In this document: positions 1-11,700 of the stretch, piece by piece
Numbering within the stretch: position 1 is the stretch's first letter
Layout of the letters: every line of letters starts with the position of its first letter
From: Garcia nutans
Taxonomy: Eukaryota > Streptophyta > Magnoliopsida > Malpighiales > Euphorbiaceae
Direction: 5' to 3'
NCBI GenBank assembly: GCA_947685225.1
Contig: CANTUV010000076.1
Coordinates: 3,100,001 to 3,164,000, forward strand
DNA length: 64,000 nt
Notes under the pieces: generated by a model
The model's database searches: none
The model's input: the letters and a program-made list of their open reading frames with translations, nothing else
What the model was told of the DNA's origin: nothing
Program-made: the position numbers and the translations under genes

Positions 1-395
1 TTCGGTCAGGCTCATTCAAGTCTCTCTCGATTACACACACATTGCGTCCATCCTGCCATAAGAAGCCAAAACAATGTTGACGTCATAATCAAAGATATTG
101 ATGTTTGTTCATCCCCAACTCCTTTGATTAATTATAATCAATAGTGATCATATATGTTTACCTTGCCAAGGGCATAAGCAAGTGCAGAACCAGTAACACC
201 AGCTCCAGTAATGATTACATCAGGCATTGCAGTTATCTCAGAGTGGCATGTTTCTTTTTTGGAGCTTTTCAACTTTTGATTTTTGAAGTTCTTCAGTGAA
301 GCTCTTCTGTTCTTTCTCCTTCTTCTCCAGATGTACAACAAAACAAATGCGCAAAGGAAAGCTATAATTGCTTCCATTACAAGCTTGTAATCCAT
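1..395 (-). CDS. SQE: Squalene epoxidase (squalene monooxygenase), N-terminal part, exons 1-2, partial
   Basis: This FAD-dependent ER enzyme converts squalene to 2,3-oxidosqualene, the entry step to sterols and triterpenes. Exon 1 (395-162) encodes 78 residues. The first ATG, at 395, is preferred: the codon just upstream is TTG and follows a TTTTGCAG that could be a 5'-leader splice acceptor. Residues 9-22 form a hydrophobic membrane anchor, followed by a basic run (RRRRKNRR) and, at about 59-78, the Rossmann FAD motif DVIITGAGVTGSALAYALGK. Donor AAG|GTAAAC lies at 162/161 and acceptor GGCAG|GAT at 53/52, giving a 109 bp intron. Exon 2 (52-1) continues as DGRNVCVIERDLNEPDR, the conserved segment that follows the FAD motif in plant squalene epoxidases. 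No stop or frameshift is seen. The rest of the gene lies beyond the left edge. The family assignment is firm; the exact paralogue is unknown. Confidence 0.93.
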
Positions 396-1229
396 CTGCA
401 AAAGTCAATGTAGAATGTTATTAAAGGTGATGAGACTAACTTCTAACTTCTCTCCTGTTTTTTTTTGGAGATCAGTTGATCTTTGCTACTGTTTTTCCAG
501 TAAGAACTGTTTTTCTTGCACTTCCAAAAGAATTCAGGCGCCTTTTGTAGATCAATTACAATGATAGTCAATGAACTGCAACGAAGTTGCGTTTCTTCTA
601 TGGCTGAATAAGTCAGTCCACGGTTTAGCTGAATAAGTCGAATATTAAAATTGTATTCAGCAAAAGGTTAAAAATAATTTCAAGAATTAATTCAAAATCA
701 TGGGAATGAAAGCAGAAAAGACAAACAGAAACATTCTCTATCAAGATCATTATTTTAATTTCACAAACACAAACGAATAAAAGAAAAGCCAATAATGTAT
801 GAAACAAAAACAAAAGAAAGAATATCTCCAGAAGGCATAGATTAGACTATTTGATATGCAGTTTGGTGCAAGCAAATGTTGAGTCGACTTTGTTTTCCTT
901 TCCTTTAGAAAACTAGAATGTAATATTGAACTTAGAACAAAGTGGATATGGCAATCAGTAATAGCTACTTGTAAAATTATCATCACCCATTTTAGTAGTC
1001 AAGGTTTGCTCTTTTCCAGTGAATTCTGACAGAAGTTTCATTTTACCAATAGGCCTGAATAATTAAAAAATTTGCAAGAATTGGCTACTATTTTGCTCCT
1101 ATTTTGCCGGTGTACAAATGTTTCCGCTGTGTGCAGGTCCAGAAAAGGGTCAGACCCCTCCTAACTTTGCGTAATTGGAAGAAATCAAAAAAGAAAACTT
1201 CAATTCTTGATCAATTGTCATTTTCCATA

Positions 1230-1263
<34 letters not shown>

Positions 1264-1739
1264 ATTGACCCGATTTCAAAACCCACTACTTGCTAATGCT
1301 ACGTGTAATAATTGGAAAATGTATGCTGAAGAAAAGAGAGAAAAAGTTAAAAAAATTGATCAGAAATTTTCGAAATTACTTGCAAAATTGAAGATTAATA
1401 TTGATAAGCAAAAACCCAAATTACTTGTGCAACACCTAACTGAAAGCTAGACCAAGTCATAAACATAGAAAGCAAGTGGGTTACTTGTACCTCTTTGCAC
1501 TCTTGTTGATGATGGTAGAGCTCTCACTACTCTACCGAAGCTGATATTTGTTTGCACTAACCAAAGAGGAAGGAAGAGGGAAATTGTAGGCTTGAATTTT
1601 CATTAAGAACTTCAAATTTCGTATTTGATTTTAGTAACAAAGCATTTTTTTTAACTTAATTGCCCAAAATAATCTCGAAAAAAATTGTAGGAAGTCTACA
1701 GTTTTAAGGGGCATTTAGCCCAACTTATAAACTGTTCAA
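396..1739. other. Upstream region of the squalene epoxidase gene, no other gene seen
   Basis: This is AT-rich DNA upstream of the minus-strand gene and presumably includes its 5' leader and promoter. I could not place a TATA box or transcription start with confidence. Short open frames here show no recognisable protein. A (TA)n microsatellite lies at about 1232-1261. Confidence 0.5.
1232..1261. repeat. (TA)n microsatellite
   Basis: About 14 uninterrupted TA dinucleotides are visible. It is a simple sequence repeat with no other structure. Confidence 0.95.
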
Positions 1740-2505
1740 ACTATGAAGCACGGACATGAACGCAGGACACGTATATAATACGAAGACGTTGACATTATAA
1801 TTCTTAAAATAATTAGGACACGTTGTGAATATGATATTTTTATACATGTATATATATATATATATTTAAATTATAAAAATAATTTATTAGTGATAAATAT
1901 ATATTAAAAACAAAACATATACTAATTCATTTATATTTTTTTAGTAAAGATGAATGACAGTACCATAATCTTTATTAATTATCAAAAATTATAGGCATGA
2001 AAACCACGCCAAATAACTATATAAACCCTAAATATTTTAAGTAATATCAATATATATATTAATATATAAACACTAATTCATTTATATATCAATATATTTA
2101 TATCCATAAATATTTTAAGTAATAAAAAAACAATAAGAAGTAAATATATATTCAAAATAAATATATATTAGTTTATTTATATTTAAATATAATTATATAA
2201 ATAAAAAAATGATAAAAAAATTTTGTGATTAAAATTGATTAAAATTATTTAATTAATAATCTATTAGTAAATAAAATTTTATATCAATATATCTTAAAAT
2301 ATTTTAAAGTGTCTTAAAATATGCCTCTATTGTATTTTATGTATTTTTCATTATATCTTTTTCGTGTTTAAAAACAAAATAATAAAACACGTACGAACTA
2401 GTGTCCGATACTTGTTGGGCACCTATTCGTATCGAAAAAATTTCAAACATCAATATTTCATTTTATTTAAAATGTCGGTACTTTATAATTGTTCAAACTA
2501 GATCG
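1740..2505. repeat. AT-rich dispersed repeat, copy 1 of a direct pair (possible non-autonomous DNA element)
   Basis: The copy opens with CTATGAAGCACGGACATGAA and closes with a GTGTCCGATAC...GTCGGTACTTTATAA stretch. The same opening (CTATGAAGCAC) and closing landmarks recur in the same order at 2704-3355. The inner part is very AT-rich with phrases such as AAATATATATTAGTTTATTTATAT. The ends look like an imperfect inverted repeat: TATGAAGCAC at the left, and on the opposite strand TATAAAGCATCGGCACTTC at the right end of the second copy. This suggests a non-autonomous DNA transposon, but no target duplication was established. Confidence 0.55.
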
Positions 2506-2703
2506 TTTGACACATTTATATAAATAATTTTATGAATTTATAAATTTATTTTATAAATTAAAAAAAATAAGTTGAAAAATTAAATTTTATTTTAATGTTT
2601 ATAATCATTTGACTTATAATTTAATTTTAATAATTATTTTATTATATTTTTTATATCGTCCCATATTAAGTATTTATAAACTAATTTTTATAAGTTAGAG
2701 TAA

Positions 2704-3355
2704 ATCTATGAAGCACAAATATAGATATAGGACATAGATATTATACGATACGGACATATTGATGTGGCAATTCTCAAAAAATAAGGACATGACAGAGGTA
2801 AAATACGTTTATATATATATAATACAATGAAAGATAAATATATATTAAAAATAAATATATAATAGTTCACTTATATATTAATGTAATTATATACATATTA
2901 TAAAAATATAATGAAAGAAAAATATATGTTCAAAATAAATATATATTACTTCATTTATATAGAAACATAATTATGTAAGTAAAAAAAATAAACTTTTTTA
3001 TCACAAAAATAAAGAAATTTTATAATTATAATTAATTATAATTATCTAGTTAATAATTTACTAATATCATGTAAATAAAATTTTATGACAAAATGTAACT
3101 TAAAATATCTAAAAAAAAAATCATAAAATGTGTTCTCGTCATGCCCTATGCATGTTTTAACTATATCCAAAAAATAAAAAATAAGACACGTATGGAGATA
3201 TGTCAGACAAGAGTTGGATAAGTATATAAAAATAAAAAAAATAAGACATGTACAGAGAAGTGTCCGATATGTGTCAAGTAAGTGTCGGTGTCAAAGAAGT
3301 ATTGTACATCAGCACTTCACTCTGTTTGAAGTGCCGATGCTTTATAAGAGTAAAT
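2704..3355. repeat. AT-rich dispersed repeat, copy 2 of a direct pair
   Basis: This is a diverged copy of the repeat at 1740-2505 in the same orientation, separated from it by about 200 bp of AT-rich DNA. Shared landmarks in order are CTATGAAGCAC, GGACAT, a long AT-rich core, and GTGTCCGATA followed by a GTCGGTGTC-type motif and TGCTTTATAA. Confidence 0.55.
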
Positions 3356-3880
3356 ATCCTTTTAATAAGTTTTTTCTTAAATAGTTAAATTGTCAGTTTT
3401 TTTTCTTAAATAGTAAAATTGCCAGTTTTTTCTCTTTTCTTCTTATTTTTTTTATTCTCTAAGATTTTACCACCTAAAGCTCGATAATATTTAATTTATT
3501 TATCAAACTTTAATTTTATTCATCAGCTTCTGCATTACAACGTGTTAGTTTTTAATTTATTTTTATTTATTCAACATTTATCAATAAGAATGATTGGTTT
3601 TTATTTAATTGAATTATATGTCTCATATATGAAGAAAAAGTTACTCACATTCTTTGATACTTTATTTTTCTCATTCGATAGTTATATATGGTTCCTCAAA
3701 CATTTATAAAAGAAGATATTGTGGATAAAATTTAAAGAAATTAATTTTATATTTTTATTTCTACTTTATTGTTCTCATTTGATTTAATGTTGAATTTAGG
3801 CTTTAGGATTGTTAACTTTATTTATGTGCAGTTAGTGACAATTAATGTTTAATATATTTTTCAATATAAGGCAGAAAATA

Positions 3881-4445
3881 CTGAATTAAATAGTAATTAA
3901 CTTTGACTAACTATTACTAACAGTATCTTAACTGCCATGAACTGTATTTGAAAATACTCCCCAATTTACCCTTATATAATGTATGTAAAATAATTTGAAT
4001 TTGAGAAGCGTTTGACTAAGTATATATACATGAGGAAAATCTTAAATTAAATAGTCACTAATTGTGACTAATTATCATTAACCGTACCTCAATTGCCAAA
4101 AACTGTATTTGAAAACACTCCTCAATTCACCCTTATATAATGTATGTAGAAGGATTTGAATTTGAGAAGTGTTTGACTGAGTATATATGCAAGAGAAAAA
4201 TTTTGAATTAAATAGTCCCTAACTGTGACTAACTATCACTAACTGTACCCTAAATGCCATGAATTGCATTTGAAAATACTCCCCAATTCACCCTTATATA
4301 ATATATGTAGAATGATTTAAATTTGAGAAATGTTTGACCGAGTTTGTATGCAGGAGGAAAATCTTGAATTAAATAATCAATAACTGCGACTAACTGTACC
4401 TTAACTGCCACAAACTACAGTTAAAAATACTACCCAATTCACTCT

Positions 4446-4476
<31 letters not shown>

Positions 4477-4720
4477 GAAGGATTTGAATTTGAGAAGTGT
4501 TTGATTGAGTTTGTATGCAGTAAGAAAATCTTGAATTTAACAGTCAATATCACTAATTGTATTCCAACTGCCACAAACTACCTTTGTAAAAAGTGTTTGA
4601 TTGAGTTTGTATGTAGAAAAAAATTCTTGAATTTAACAGTCGGTAATTATCACTAACTATGATTAACTGTACTCAAACTGCCTCAAACTGCCTTTGTAAA
4701 AACTCCTAAATTATATTTGC
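3881..4720 (-). repeat. Left array of ~160 bp tandem repeats (left arm of a foldback-like MULE)
   Basis: Five to six imperfect units begin near 3881, 4043, 4203, 4363, 4530 and 4627, each at an AATTAAATAGTnnnTAACT-type phrase. The first four are spaced about 160 bp apart and the last is shortened. Each unit contains TGACTAACTATCACTAACTG, then CTCCxCAATTCACCCTTATATAATG, then GATTTGAATTTGAGAAGTGTTTGA. Read on the other strand, the unit matches the units at 6360-8560, so the two arrays are inverted relative to each other around a MULE transposase remnant. Confidence 0.85.
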
Positions 4721-4869
4721 ATGACTTTCATTTGCAACTGAAAAAATTTTAAATATTTGTTTGCAAATAAAAAATCCATGAAGTATTATAATATAATTAT
4801 TTGTTTTATTTCTTATATGTGATTGTAAGATATTAATTTAATTATCGCTTTGAAATCCAAAGCTCAGTA

Positions 4870-6360
4870 TAGTTATTCCTATCCGTTATTATGAAAATTT
4901 TAATATGGACACTTCCAAATATGTTGGTGGGTCTACAAAATTTATAGTGTTGATTGAAAAGCCTAATTTCAATAAATTAAGAAAAGCGGTATAAGATGTA
5001 TTAATGTTGACAATACTTAGAGGCTTGGGTTCAACTTTTTTAATGGCTTTGATAAAACACCACTTTATAATGTTGTAGATGATAGGACGTTTAGTGTGTT
5101 CCTTGCATTTATTACTAAAAATAAACTAATGCATCCATCGTTTGTAAATATTGAAGAGGTACCTTTAAATTTGACACGAAAGCAATGATTCATCCGGTTC
5201 AAAATAAATTGTAGAAGGACAGTTCACCGGTCTTAAATCAATACCGAAATATCATTATCATAATGAAGGCATGAATGAAGATGCATGGTTGACTCTGATG
5301 ATAGAAGGTCTTCATGTTGCTCATGAGGATGATGTGCATGCTTATGATATGCTTGACGATGATGCTTATTAGTTTTGTGACTTTTCTATTGAAAATACCA
5401 CCAAACTTCCTGATATTTGTGCTACTGGTGTTGAACAGACTACTGAGGTTCATGTTGATGATAATGTTATATTAGAAAGAATGCATGACGCTGAGGAGGA
5501 TACCGTTTCAGAGGTGTATTTTGAATCAAACAAAACTTTAGAATCAACTATTTTGGGTAAAAGTTCCATTAAAGATTCTATTGTAGAGGGTAAAATATTT
5601 AAAACAAAGCGAAAATTGAGTATGACACTGTCAATTGTAGCAATGCGAGAGCATTTTTCAATGCAAGGTTTACAAGTCTAATCCATTATTCATCATTGTG
5701 CGGTGTTTTAATAAATCATGTTCTTTCAAGGTGTAAGGCAAAACGTTTAGCTAAAGGAAAGCATGCACCTTGGATGATAACTAAATATGTGACTCAGCAC
5801 TCATGTTCGACCAATTTTCATCAAAGTAGACATAGAAAAGCTACTAATTGGGTTATTACCGAGTATGTTAAAAATATATTGATAAATCCTAAAAAAAGTG
5901 TTCAAACCTAAAGATGTGATTGATGATATGTTTCGAGTGGAAGTCAATTATTATGTTGCATCAAGGGGACGGAAGCATGCTTATGAGAATATCAGATTGG
6001 GTACTTATGAATAGTCTTACTCTATTATGCATGGATACCTACACATGCTTATACAAATAAATCCATGTTCGGTTGTTCATGTGAACTGTAGTGATGATTT
6101 TAGATTTCGTTATCTCTTCTTTGCACTCAGTGTTTCAATTCAAGGTTTTAAATATTATAGACCTATTTATTTCCATTGATGGAACTCACCTAAAGTGAAA
6201 TATCATGGTGTGTTTCTTACAGCCGCTAATCATGATGCTATCAATAAATTTTCCCATTGGCCTTTAGTATCACTGATTCAGAAAAATGACTCGTCATGAA
6301 AATGGTTCTTAGAAGAGTTGAAGGTAGCCTTTGGTGAGCGACAGGCCATGTTCAGATATG
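4870..6360 (+). pseudogene. Mutator-like element (MULE) transposase, decayed and C-terminally truncated
   Basis: Several frames together show the order of a plant MULE transposase. An acidic N-terminal region (about 5240-5600) is followed by a MuDR-type DNA-binding segment at about 5696-5910. That segment keeps a zinc-knuckle-like pattern with CGVL, SRCKAKRLA, APWMITKYVTQHSCS and NWVITEYVKNI. The start of the catalytic domain lies at about 6140-6290 and includes ISIDGTHLK, which holds the first aspartate of the DDE triad, followed by YHGVFLTAANHD. The frame is broken by several stops and at least two frameshifts, and the sequence runs directly into the right repeat array, so the second aspartate and the glutamate are missing. 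It cannot encode an active transposase. Identification rests on recognisable MULE motifs; the exact subfamily is unknown. Confidence 0.82.
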
Positions 6361-8560
6361 CATCTCTATATAAACTCAATCAGGTACTTCTCAAGTTCAA
6401 ATCTCCATTGACACATACTATCTAAGGGAGAAGTATAAGGTGTTTACAAAAACAGTTAGTGATAGTTAGGGCAAACTCAATGATAGTTAGTGATAATTAA
6501 TGACTATTTAATTAAAGATTTTCCAACAACATACAAACTCAATCAGATGCCTCTCAAGTTTAGATCCATCAATATATACTAGCTAAGGAAGAATCAGAAA
6601 GTGTTCACAAAAGTAGTTTGTGTCAATTAGAGTAAACTTAGTAACAGTTAATGACTGTTTAATTAAGAATTTCTTACATGCATACAAACTTATTCATATG
6701 CTTCACAAGTTTAGATCCATCTACATATTCCAGCTAAGGGAGAATAATGGACAATTTACAAAAGCAGTTAGTGACAGTTAGGGAAAACTTAGTGACAGTT
6801 AGTGAAAGTTAGTGACTATTTTCTTAAGGATTTTCCACCTGCATATAAATTCAATCAAATGTTTATCAAGTGTAGATCCATCAACATTTACTAGCTAAGG
6901 GAGAATCATGGAGTGTTTACAAAAGCAGCTTGTGTCAATTAGGGCAAACTTAATGACAATTAGTGAAAGTTAGTGACAGTTAGGGACTATTTAATTAAAA
7001 ATTTCCCACCAGCATAAAAACTCAATCAAATGCCTCTCAAGTTTAGATCCATTTACATATCCTAGCTAAGGGAGAATCAAGGAGTATTTACAAAAGCAGT
7101 TAGTGATATTTAGGGCAAACTTAGTGACAATTAGTAAAAGTTAGTGACAGTTAGAGACTATTTTCTTAAAAATTTCCCATCTGCATACAAACCCAACTAG
7201 GTGCTTCTTAAGTTCATATCTCTATCCACATAAACTATCTAAGGGTTAATTATGGGGTGTTTATAAAAATAATTAGTGATATTTGAGGCAAAATTAGTGA
7301 CTGTTTAATTAAGAATTTCCCATCAGCATAAATCAAATTCTTCTCAAGTTCAGATCCATTTACATATAGTATCTAAGGGTGAATTAGAGAGTGTTTACAA
7401 AAGCAGTTAGTGATAGTTGGAACAAACTTAGTGACGGTTAGTGACTGTTTAATTAAGGATTTTCCAACTGCATACAATCTCAATCAAATGCTTATCAAGT
7501 GTAGATCCATCAACATATACTAGCTAAGGAAGAATCATGGAGTGTTTACAAAAGTAGTTTGTGTCAGTTAGGACAAGCTTAGTGACTATTGGTGATAGTT
7601 AGTGACTATTTAATTAAGAATTTCTTACATGCATACAAACTTAATCAGATGCCTCTCAAGTTTAGATCTATCTACATATATTAGTTAAGGGAGAGTCATA
7701 GGGTGTTTACAAAAGCAGTTAGTGATAGGGCAAACTTAAGTGATAGTTAGTGACATTTAGTGACTGTTTTCTTAAGGATTTTCCATCTACATACAAACTC
7801 AATTAGGTGCTCTTCAAGTTCAGATCTCCATCTATATACTACCTAAGGGAGAATTATAGGGTGTTTACAAAAGCAATTACTAATAGTGGGGGTAAACATA
7901 ATGATAATTAGTGACAGTTAGTGACTAATTAATTAAGAATTTTCAACCAACATGCAAACTCAATTAGATGCCTCTCAAGTTCATAACCATCTTCATATGC
8001 TAGCTAAGGGAGAATCAGGGAGAGTTTACAAAAGTAATTAGTGATAGTTAGAGCAAACTTAGCTATAATTAGTGACAATTAGTGACTGTTTGCTTAAGAA
8101 ATTCTTACCTGCATACAAACTCAATCAGATGCCTCTCAAGGAAGAATTAAGGAGTGTTTAAAAAAGCAGTTTGTGTCAGTTAGGGTAGATTTAGTGACAG
8201 TTACTAATATTTAGTGACAATTAATGATTGTTAGTGACTATCTACTACTCTATTTTCAAATTGCATTTCATACTTATCAAAAACTCCTCAAATTCAAATC
8301 CAGATCCATATGCACTATTGTGAAATGTAATTTGTTGTAGTTAAGGTTGAGTTAATGACAATTCATGATATTTAGTGAGAGTTAGTAAGAGTTAGTGACT
8401 GTCTACTACTCTATTTTCAAATTGCATTTCAAACTTATCAAATACTCCTCAAATTTAAATCCAAATCCATATGCACTGTTGTGAAATGCAATTTGTTGCA
8501 TTTAGGGTTAAGTTAGTGAGAATTAGTGATGCATTTCCAAAAACTCAGCAACTCATTTCA
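6360..8560 (+). repeat. Right array of ~160 bp tandem repeats (right arm of a foldback-like MULE)
   Basis: About 13-14 imperfect units are recognisable by GTGTTTACAAAAGCAGTTAG-like phrases near 6440, 6600, 6755, 6917, 7085, 7257, 7391, 7541, 7701, 7861, 8021 and 8150. The last two units (from about 8241 and 8402) are a variant with CTACTACTCTATTTTCAAATTG. Each unit also contains TTAGTGACTGTTTAATTAAG, ACAAACTCAATCAGATGCCT and CTAGCTAAGGGAGAATCA. The reverse complement matches the units of the left array at 3881-4720. Confidence 0.88.
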
Positions 8561-9200
8561 AAAAACTCAACAAACATAAAAGCATAATATTTAATCCACC
8601 CCGTCATCATTTTAAATATAAAATAAGCATCAAGTTTATATATAATACATCACATATTGTATAGGCTTCCTCAAAGCAATAGCTTCAACACATTCATCAA
8701 CTCTTTTTACTCTTTAAAATCATTTTTCATTACACATTGTTTATTATCAAAGTAAATAATAAAAAAATACTAGAAAACAAATATATTATAGCTACTGTGC
8801 AGAGAATGATGAAATTATTGCCATTTTTGATGAAAAATAAAGCTTTAGTAGAATGATTAACTAGAAAAGATAGAGATGAGTAACTTGCTTTTTTGATTCA
8901 GAGTCTTAGAGAAGATTGAAAAGTTGAGATTAGTGATTTTAATTTGAGACGGTTAACTTAAGTTTTAATTTTTGAAATGAAAAGAAAATCGCACAACTAA
9001 CTATGATGAAATTGCCCGTCTATACGATTTTAAAGAATATATTTATCAATTTAGAGTCATATAAAATTTAAAAAGATTCAAAAAATACTAATGCTTTTAA
9101 ATGGGGTTATTTTAAGTGAAATACCGTATAAATTTCTCTAGGTTCCAACTATTTTCGGGACGGTAGCAATTACATAATTAATTTACTTTTTCATATTTTA
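8560..9200. other. Spacer between MULE arm and the FAR1-related gene promoter
   Basis: AT-rich DNA with no gene seen. It may include the true right terminus of the MULE; a TIR-like stretch TTATTTTAAGTGAAATACCG near 9108-9127 was noted, but no matching left terminus could be established. Confidence 0.4.
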
Positions 9201-9207
9201 CTTGGCG

Positions 9208-9214
9208 TATAAAA
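9208..9214 (+). promoter_or_regulatory. TATA box of the FAR1-related gene
   Basis: TATAAAA sits about 30-40 bp before a purine/pyrimidine-rich leader (about 9245-9445) that is noticeably richer in GC than its surroundings and contains no ATG. The spacing suits a core promoter for the gene ending at 15100. Confidence 0.6.
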
Positions 9215-9999
9215 TGCGGGCTCCCGTTCCAAAATGTGGCACGTTATTACTGACCTAAAGTAGAGGCTAAATTTCACCAGAGAGGAGAGGAATATCTCTC
9301 CACCGGTCGTTTTTGCCACCGCATCCTTTGGTCATCTTCCACTTCCTCTGGACTCTGACCTCTCTCTCAAACTCGCTCCTCTCTTTCTCTGCCTCGCCGG
9401 AGCAGTCAAATTCACTTCTTTTGAACTTCAATCTGTTCTCAGCAAGTATTTTCAATAACTTACAACTTTTGTTTTAATTTTTTTTGACAATTGATGTACT
9501 GTTATTGCAATTGATAATTTTTTGCATTATTGTTCAATTATTAAAGAATCGAAGCTTCAGTTATTCCAAATATGTTTCGCTTTACTTGTGTAGTTCTTGA
9601 GCTTTAATTAGTTCCTTTTTTTTTTTTTAATAAACTCGAGATTTAGTTGTTGAATTATGCCAAGCTTAACTCTTGTGTTAATGTAAAATCTAGTCATTAA
9701 GCTGATTTTCTTATTTCTTTTTCCGTTGAGGAACTCTGGAAGTGTGTTAGTGCATAATGAAAGAACTGAATTGTAAAACATATTATTCTGGTTGCTTTTG
9801 TTATCGAGTGAAGATATTGATTAACTATCGTTTCAGGGGTCAACTCTATGTTTAGATGGTATGTCGGGTTTTTTGATTGGAAAGATGAGATTAATTGAAT
9901 TCCTATTTCCTTTGATTATTACTTTTTTCTCTATAAAGTCAAATATGGGCCATAAACATTGCTTTCATATAAATTTTTTACATTTCTCTTTGATTAAGT

Positions 10000-10247
10000 C
10001 CTCGGTGATCCTGGTTAGTGGAGGGCGGTTGACTTGAGATTGAGAATAATTGTACTATGCAAATTTTCGGGTTATGCACTTAAAAAGGGGTAAATGGTGC
10101 TGGGCACTAAGACAACCTCTTCTCTAGGTTTAATAAGTACTTAAACAAGTAAATTAGCCACTAACATTAAATTTGCGGTAGAGAAATTGTGGAGATTCTT
10201 CCAAATATTCCTCGCTAATCCTGGTTAGTGGGCGGTTGACTTGAGAT
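10000..10247. repeat. Local duplication flanking the intronic LINE (blocks A1, B1, A2)
   Basis: Block A (TCCTGGTTAGTGGAGGGCGG then TTGACTTGAGATT) occurs at about 10000-10045 and again at 10210-10247. Block B (GTACTATGCAAATTTTCGGG to TTTGCGGTA) lies at 10053-10183 and recurs right after the LINE at 11571-11700. The order is A1-B1-A2-LINE-B2, so an A-B segment was duplicated in tandem and the LINE sits between A and B of the second copy. Confidence 0.8.
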
Positions 10248-10249
10248 TA

Positions 10250-11574
10250 AAACATTTGTTTTGGTTATGGGAAATGATTATTGAACACAAATTGAGGAAG
10301 CTTACAAGAGTTTCGGAGAATCAGTTTGGGTTTATGCCAGGGAGATCTACCATGGAGGCTATTTCTCTTCTAAGAAGACTAATGGAATTGTATCAAGAGA
10401 AGAAGAAAGATCTCCACATGGTATTTATTGACTTGGAGAAAACCTATGATAGAGTACCAAGAGAAGTGTTATGGTGGGTTTTGAAGAGGAAATGAGTCAG
10501 CGGCAAATATATCAACATTATCAAGGACATGTATGAGAATGCATCCACTAGTGTGAAAATACCTGGTGGAGATACTAAGGCTTTCCCCATTACTACCGGA
10601 TTGCATCAAGGTTCGGCCATGAGTCCATATTTATTTACCCTGGTTATGGACGAGCTAACCAGAAGCATACAAGACGATGTTCTTTGGTTTATGTTGTTTG
10701 TTGATGACATTATTTTAATTGATGAGACTAGTGCTGGTGTAAACCGTAAGTTGGAAGTGTGGAGAAAAACCCTCGAGGACAAGGGTTTTAAGTTAAGTAG
10801 GAGTAAAACGAAATATATGCACTGTGAGTTCAGTCTAAGGAAGAAGCAGGAACATGAGGTAAAGTTGGATGGAGTTTTGGTTCCTAAAACCAAGCAGTTC
10901 AAATATTTGGGTTCGGTGTTCCAGAATGATGGCCGTATAGATGAAGATGTGGCTCACAGAATACAGGTAGGGTGGTTGAAGTGGAAGGGTACGACTGGGG
11001 TTCTATGTGATAAGAAAATACCTCTGAAAGTGAAAGGTAAATTCTATAGGACGGTTGTTAGACCTGCGATGCTCTATGGTAGTGAGTGTTGGGCACCAAC
11101 GGGACAACATTTGCATAAGATGAGTGTGGCAGAAATGAGGATGTTAAGATGGATGTGTGGACATACCAGACTGGACAAAATTAAGAATGTTCATATTCGA
11201 CAAAAAGTCCAAGTAGCGGATGTCAGAAATAAGGTGAGGGAAGGAAGACTTAGATGGTATGGGCATGTTTTAAGAAGACCTCCTAATGCTGCGGTTCGTA
11301 AGTGTGAAAATTTGTTGATTGAGGGGGATAGAGGTCGTGGAAGACCTAGAACTGTGTGGAAGGAGGTGATAGCAAGAGACTTACATGCCTTAGATCTTGA
11401 TGCGGATTTAATTAATGACAGACTTGAATGGAGACGTAAAATCCGTGTCTTGGAAGGGGCCTAAGGCTGGAGTATCTTTTTTGGTGTCTTTTGAGCTTAT
11501 TTTATTGAGGATCCATACAGCTGACCCCAATTTGTTTGGGACTAAGGCTTAGTTGTTGTTGTTGTTGTTGTTGT
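10250..11574 (+). mobile_element. 5'-truncated RTE-like LINE inside intron 1 of the FAR1-related gene
   Basis: The element retains the C-terminal two thirds of a non-LTR reverse transcriptase plus the C-terminal tail, in two in-line reading segments (to 10495 and from 10529). A TGA at 10493-10495 interrupts the frame where the second copy (at 26116) has a glycine codon. Motifs seen are NQFGFMPGRSTMEAI, VFIDLEKTYDRVPREVLW (palm motif A), GLHQGSAMSPYLF and the catalytic box LFVDDIILID, where the usual alanine before DD is valine. The tail contains LRWYGHVLRRPP and RGRGRPRTVWKEVI. The 3' end is GGGACTAAGGCTTAG followed by (TTG)n, which is typical of plant RTE-clade LINEs. The reverse-transcriptase frame opens only near 10250, so 5' truncation is clear. 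It shares the gene's orientation. It is inactive. Confidence 0.9.
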
Positions 11575-11700
11575 ACTATGCAATTTTGGGCGTAAGCACT
11601 TAAAAAGGGGTAAATTGTGCGGAGCACTAAGCCAACCTCTTCTCTAGGTTGAATAAGTACTTAAACAGGTAAATTAGCCTCCGACACTAAATTTGCAGTA
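11571..11700. repeat. Block B2, second copy of 10053-10183, directly after the LINE
   Basis: GTACTATGCAATTTTGGGCG through CTAAATTTGCAGTA parallels block B1 with roughly 10% mismatches. It marks the downstream edge of the LINE insertion. Confidence 0.8.

Noticed and set aside
1265..1450. Plus-strand open frame of 61 codons after the (TA)n repeat
   Set aside because: Lysine-rich composition follows from A-rich DNA; no recognisable domain, promoter or splice context.
10606..10902. Minus-strand frame of 98 codons, repeated at 27043-27339
   Set aside because: It is the antisense of the LINE reverse transcriptase, present in both copies for that reason only.
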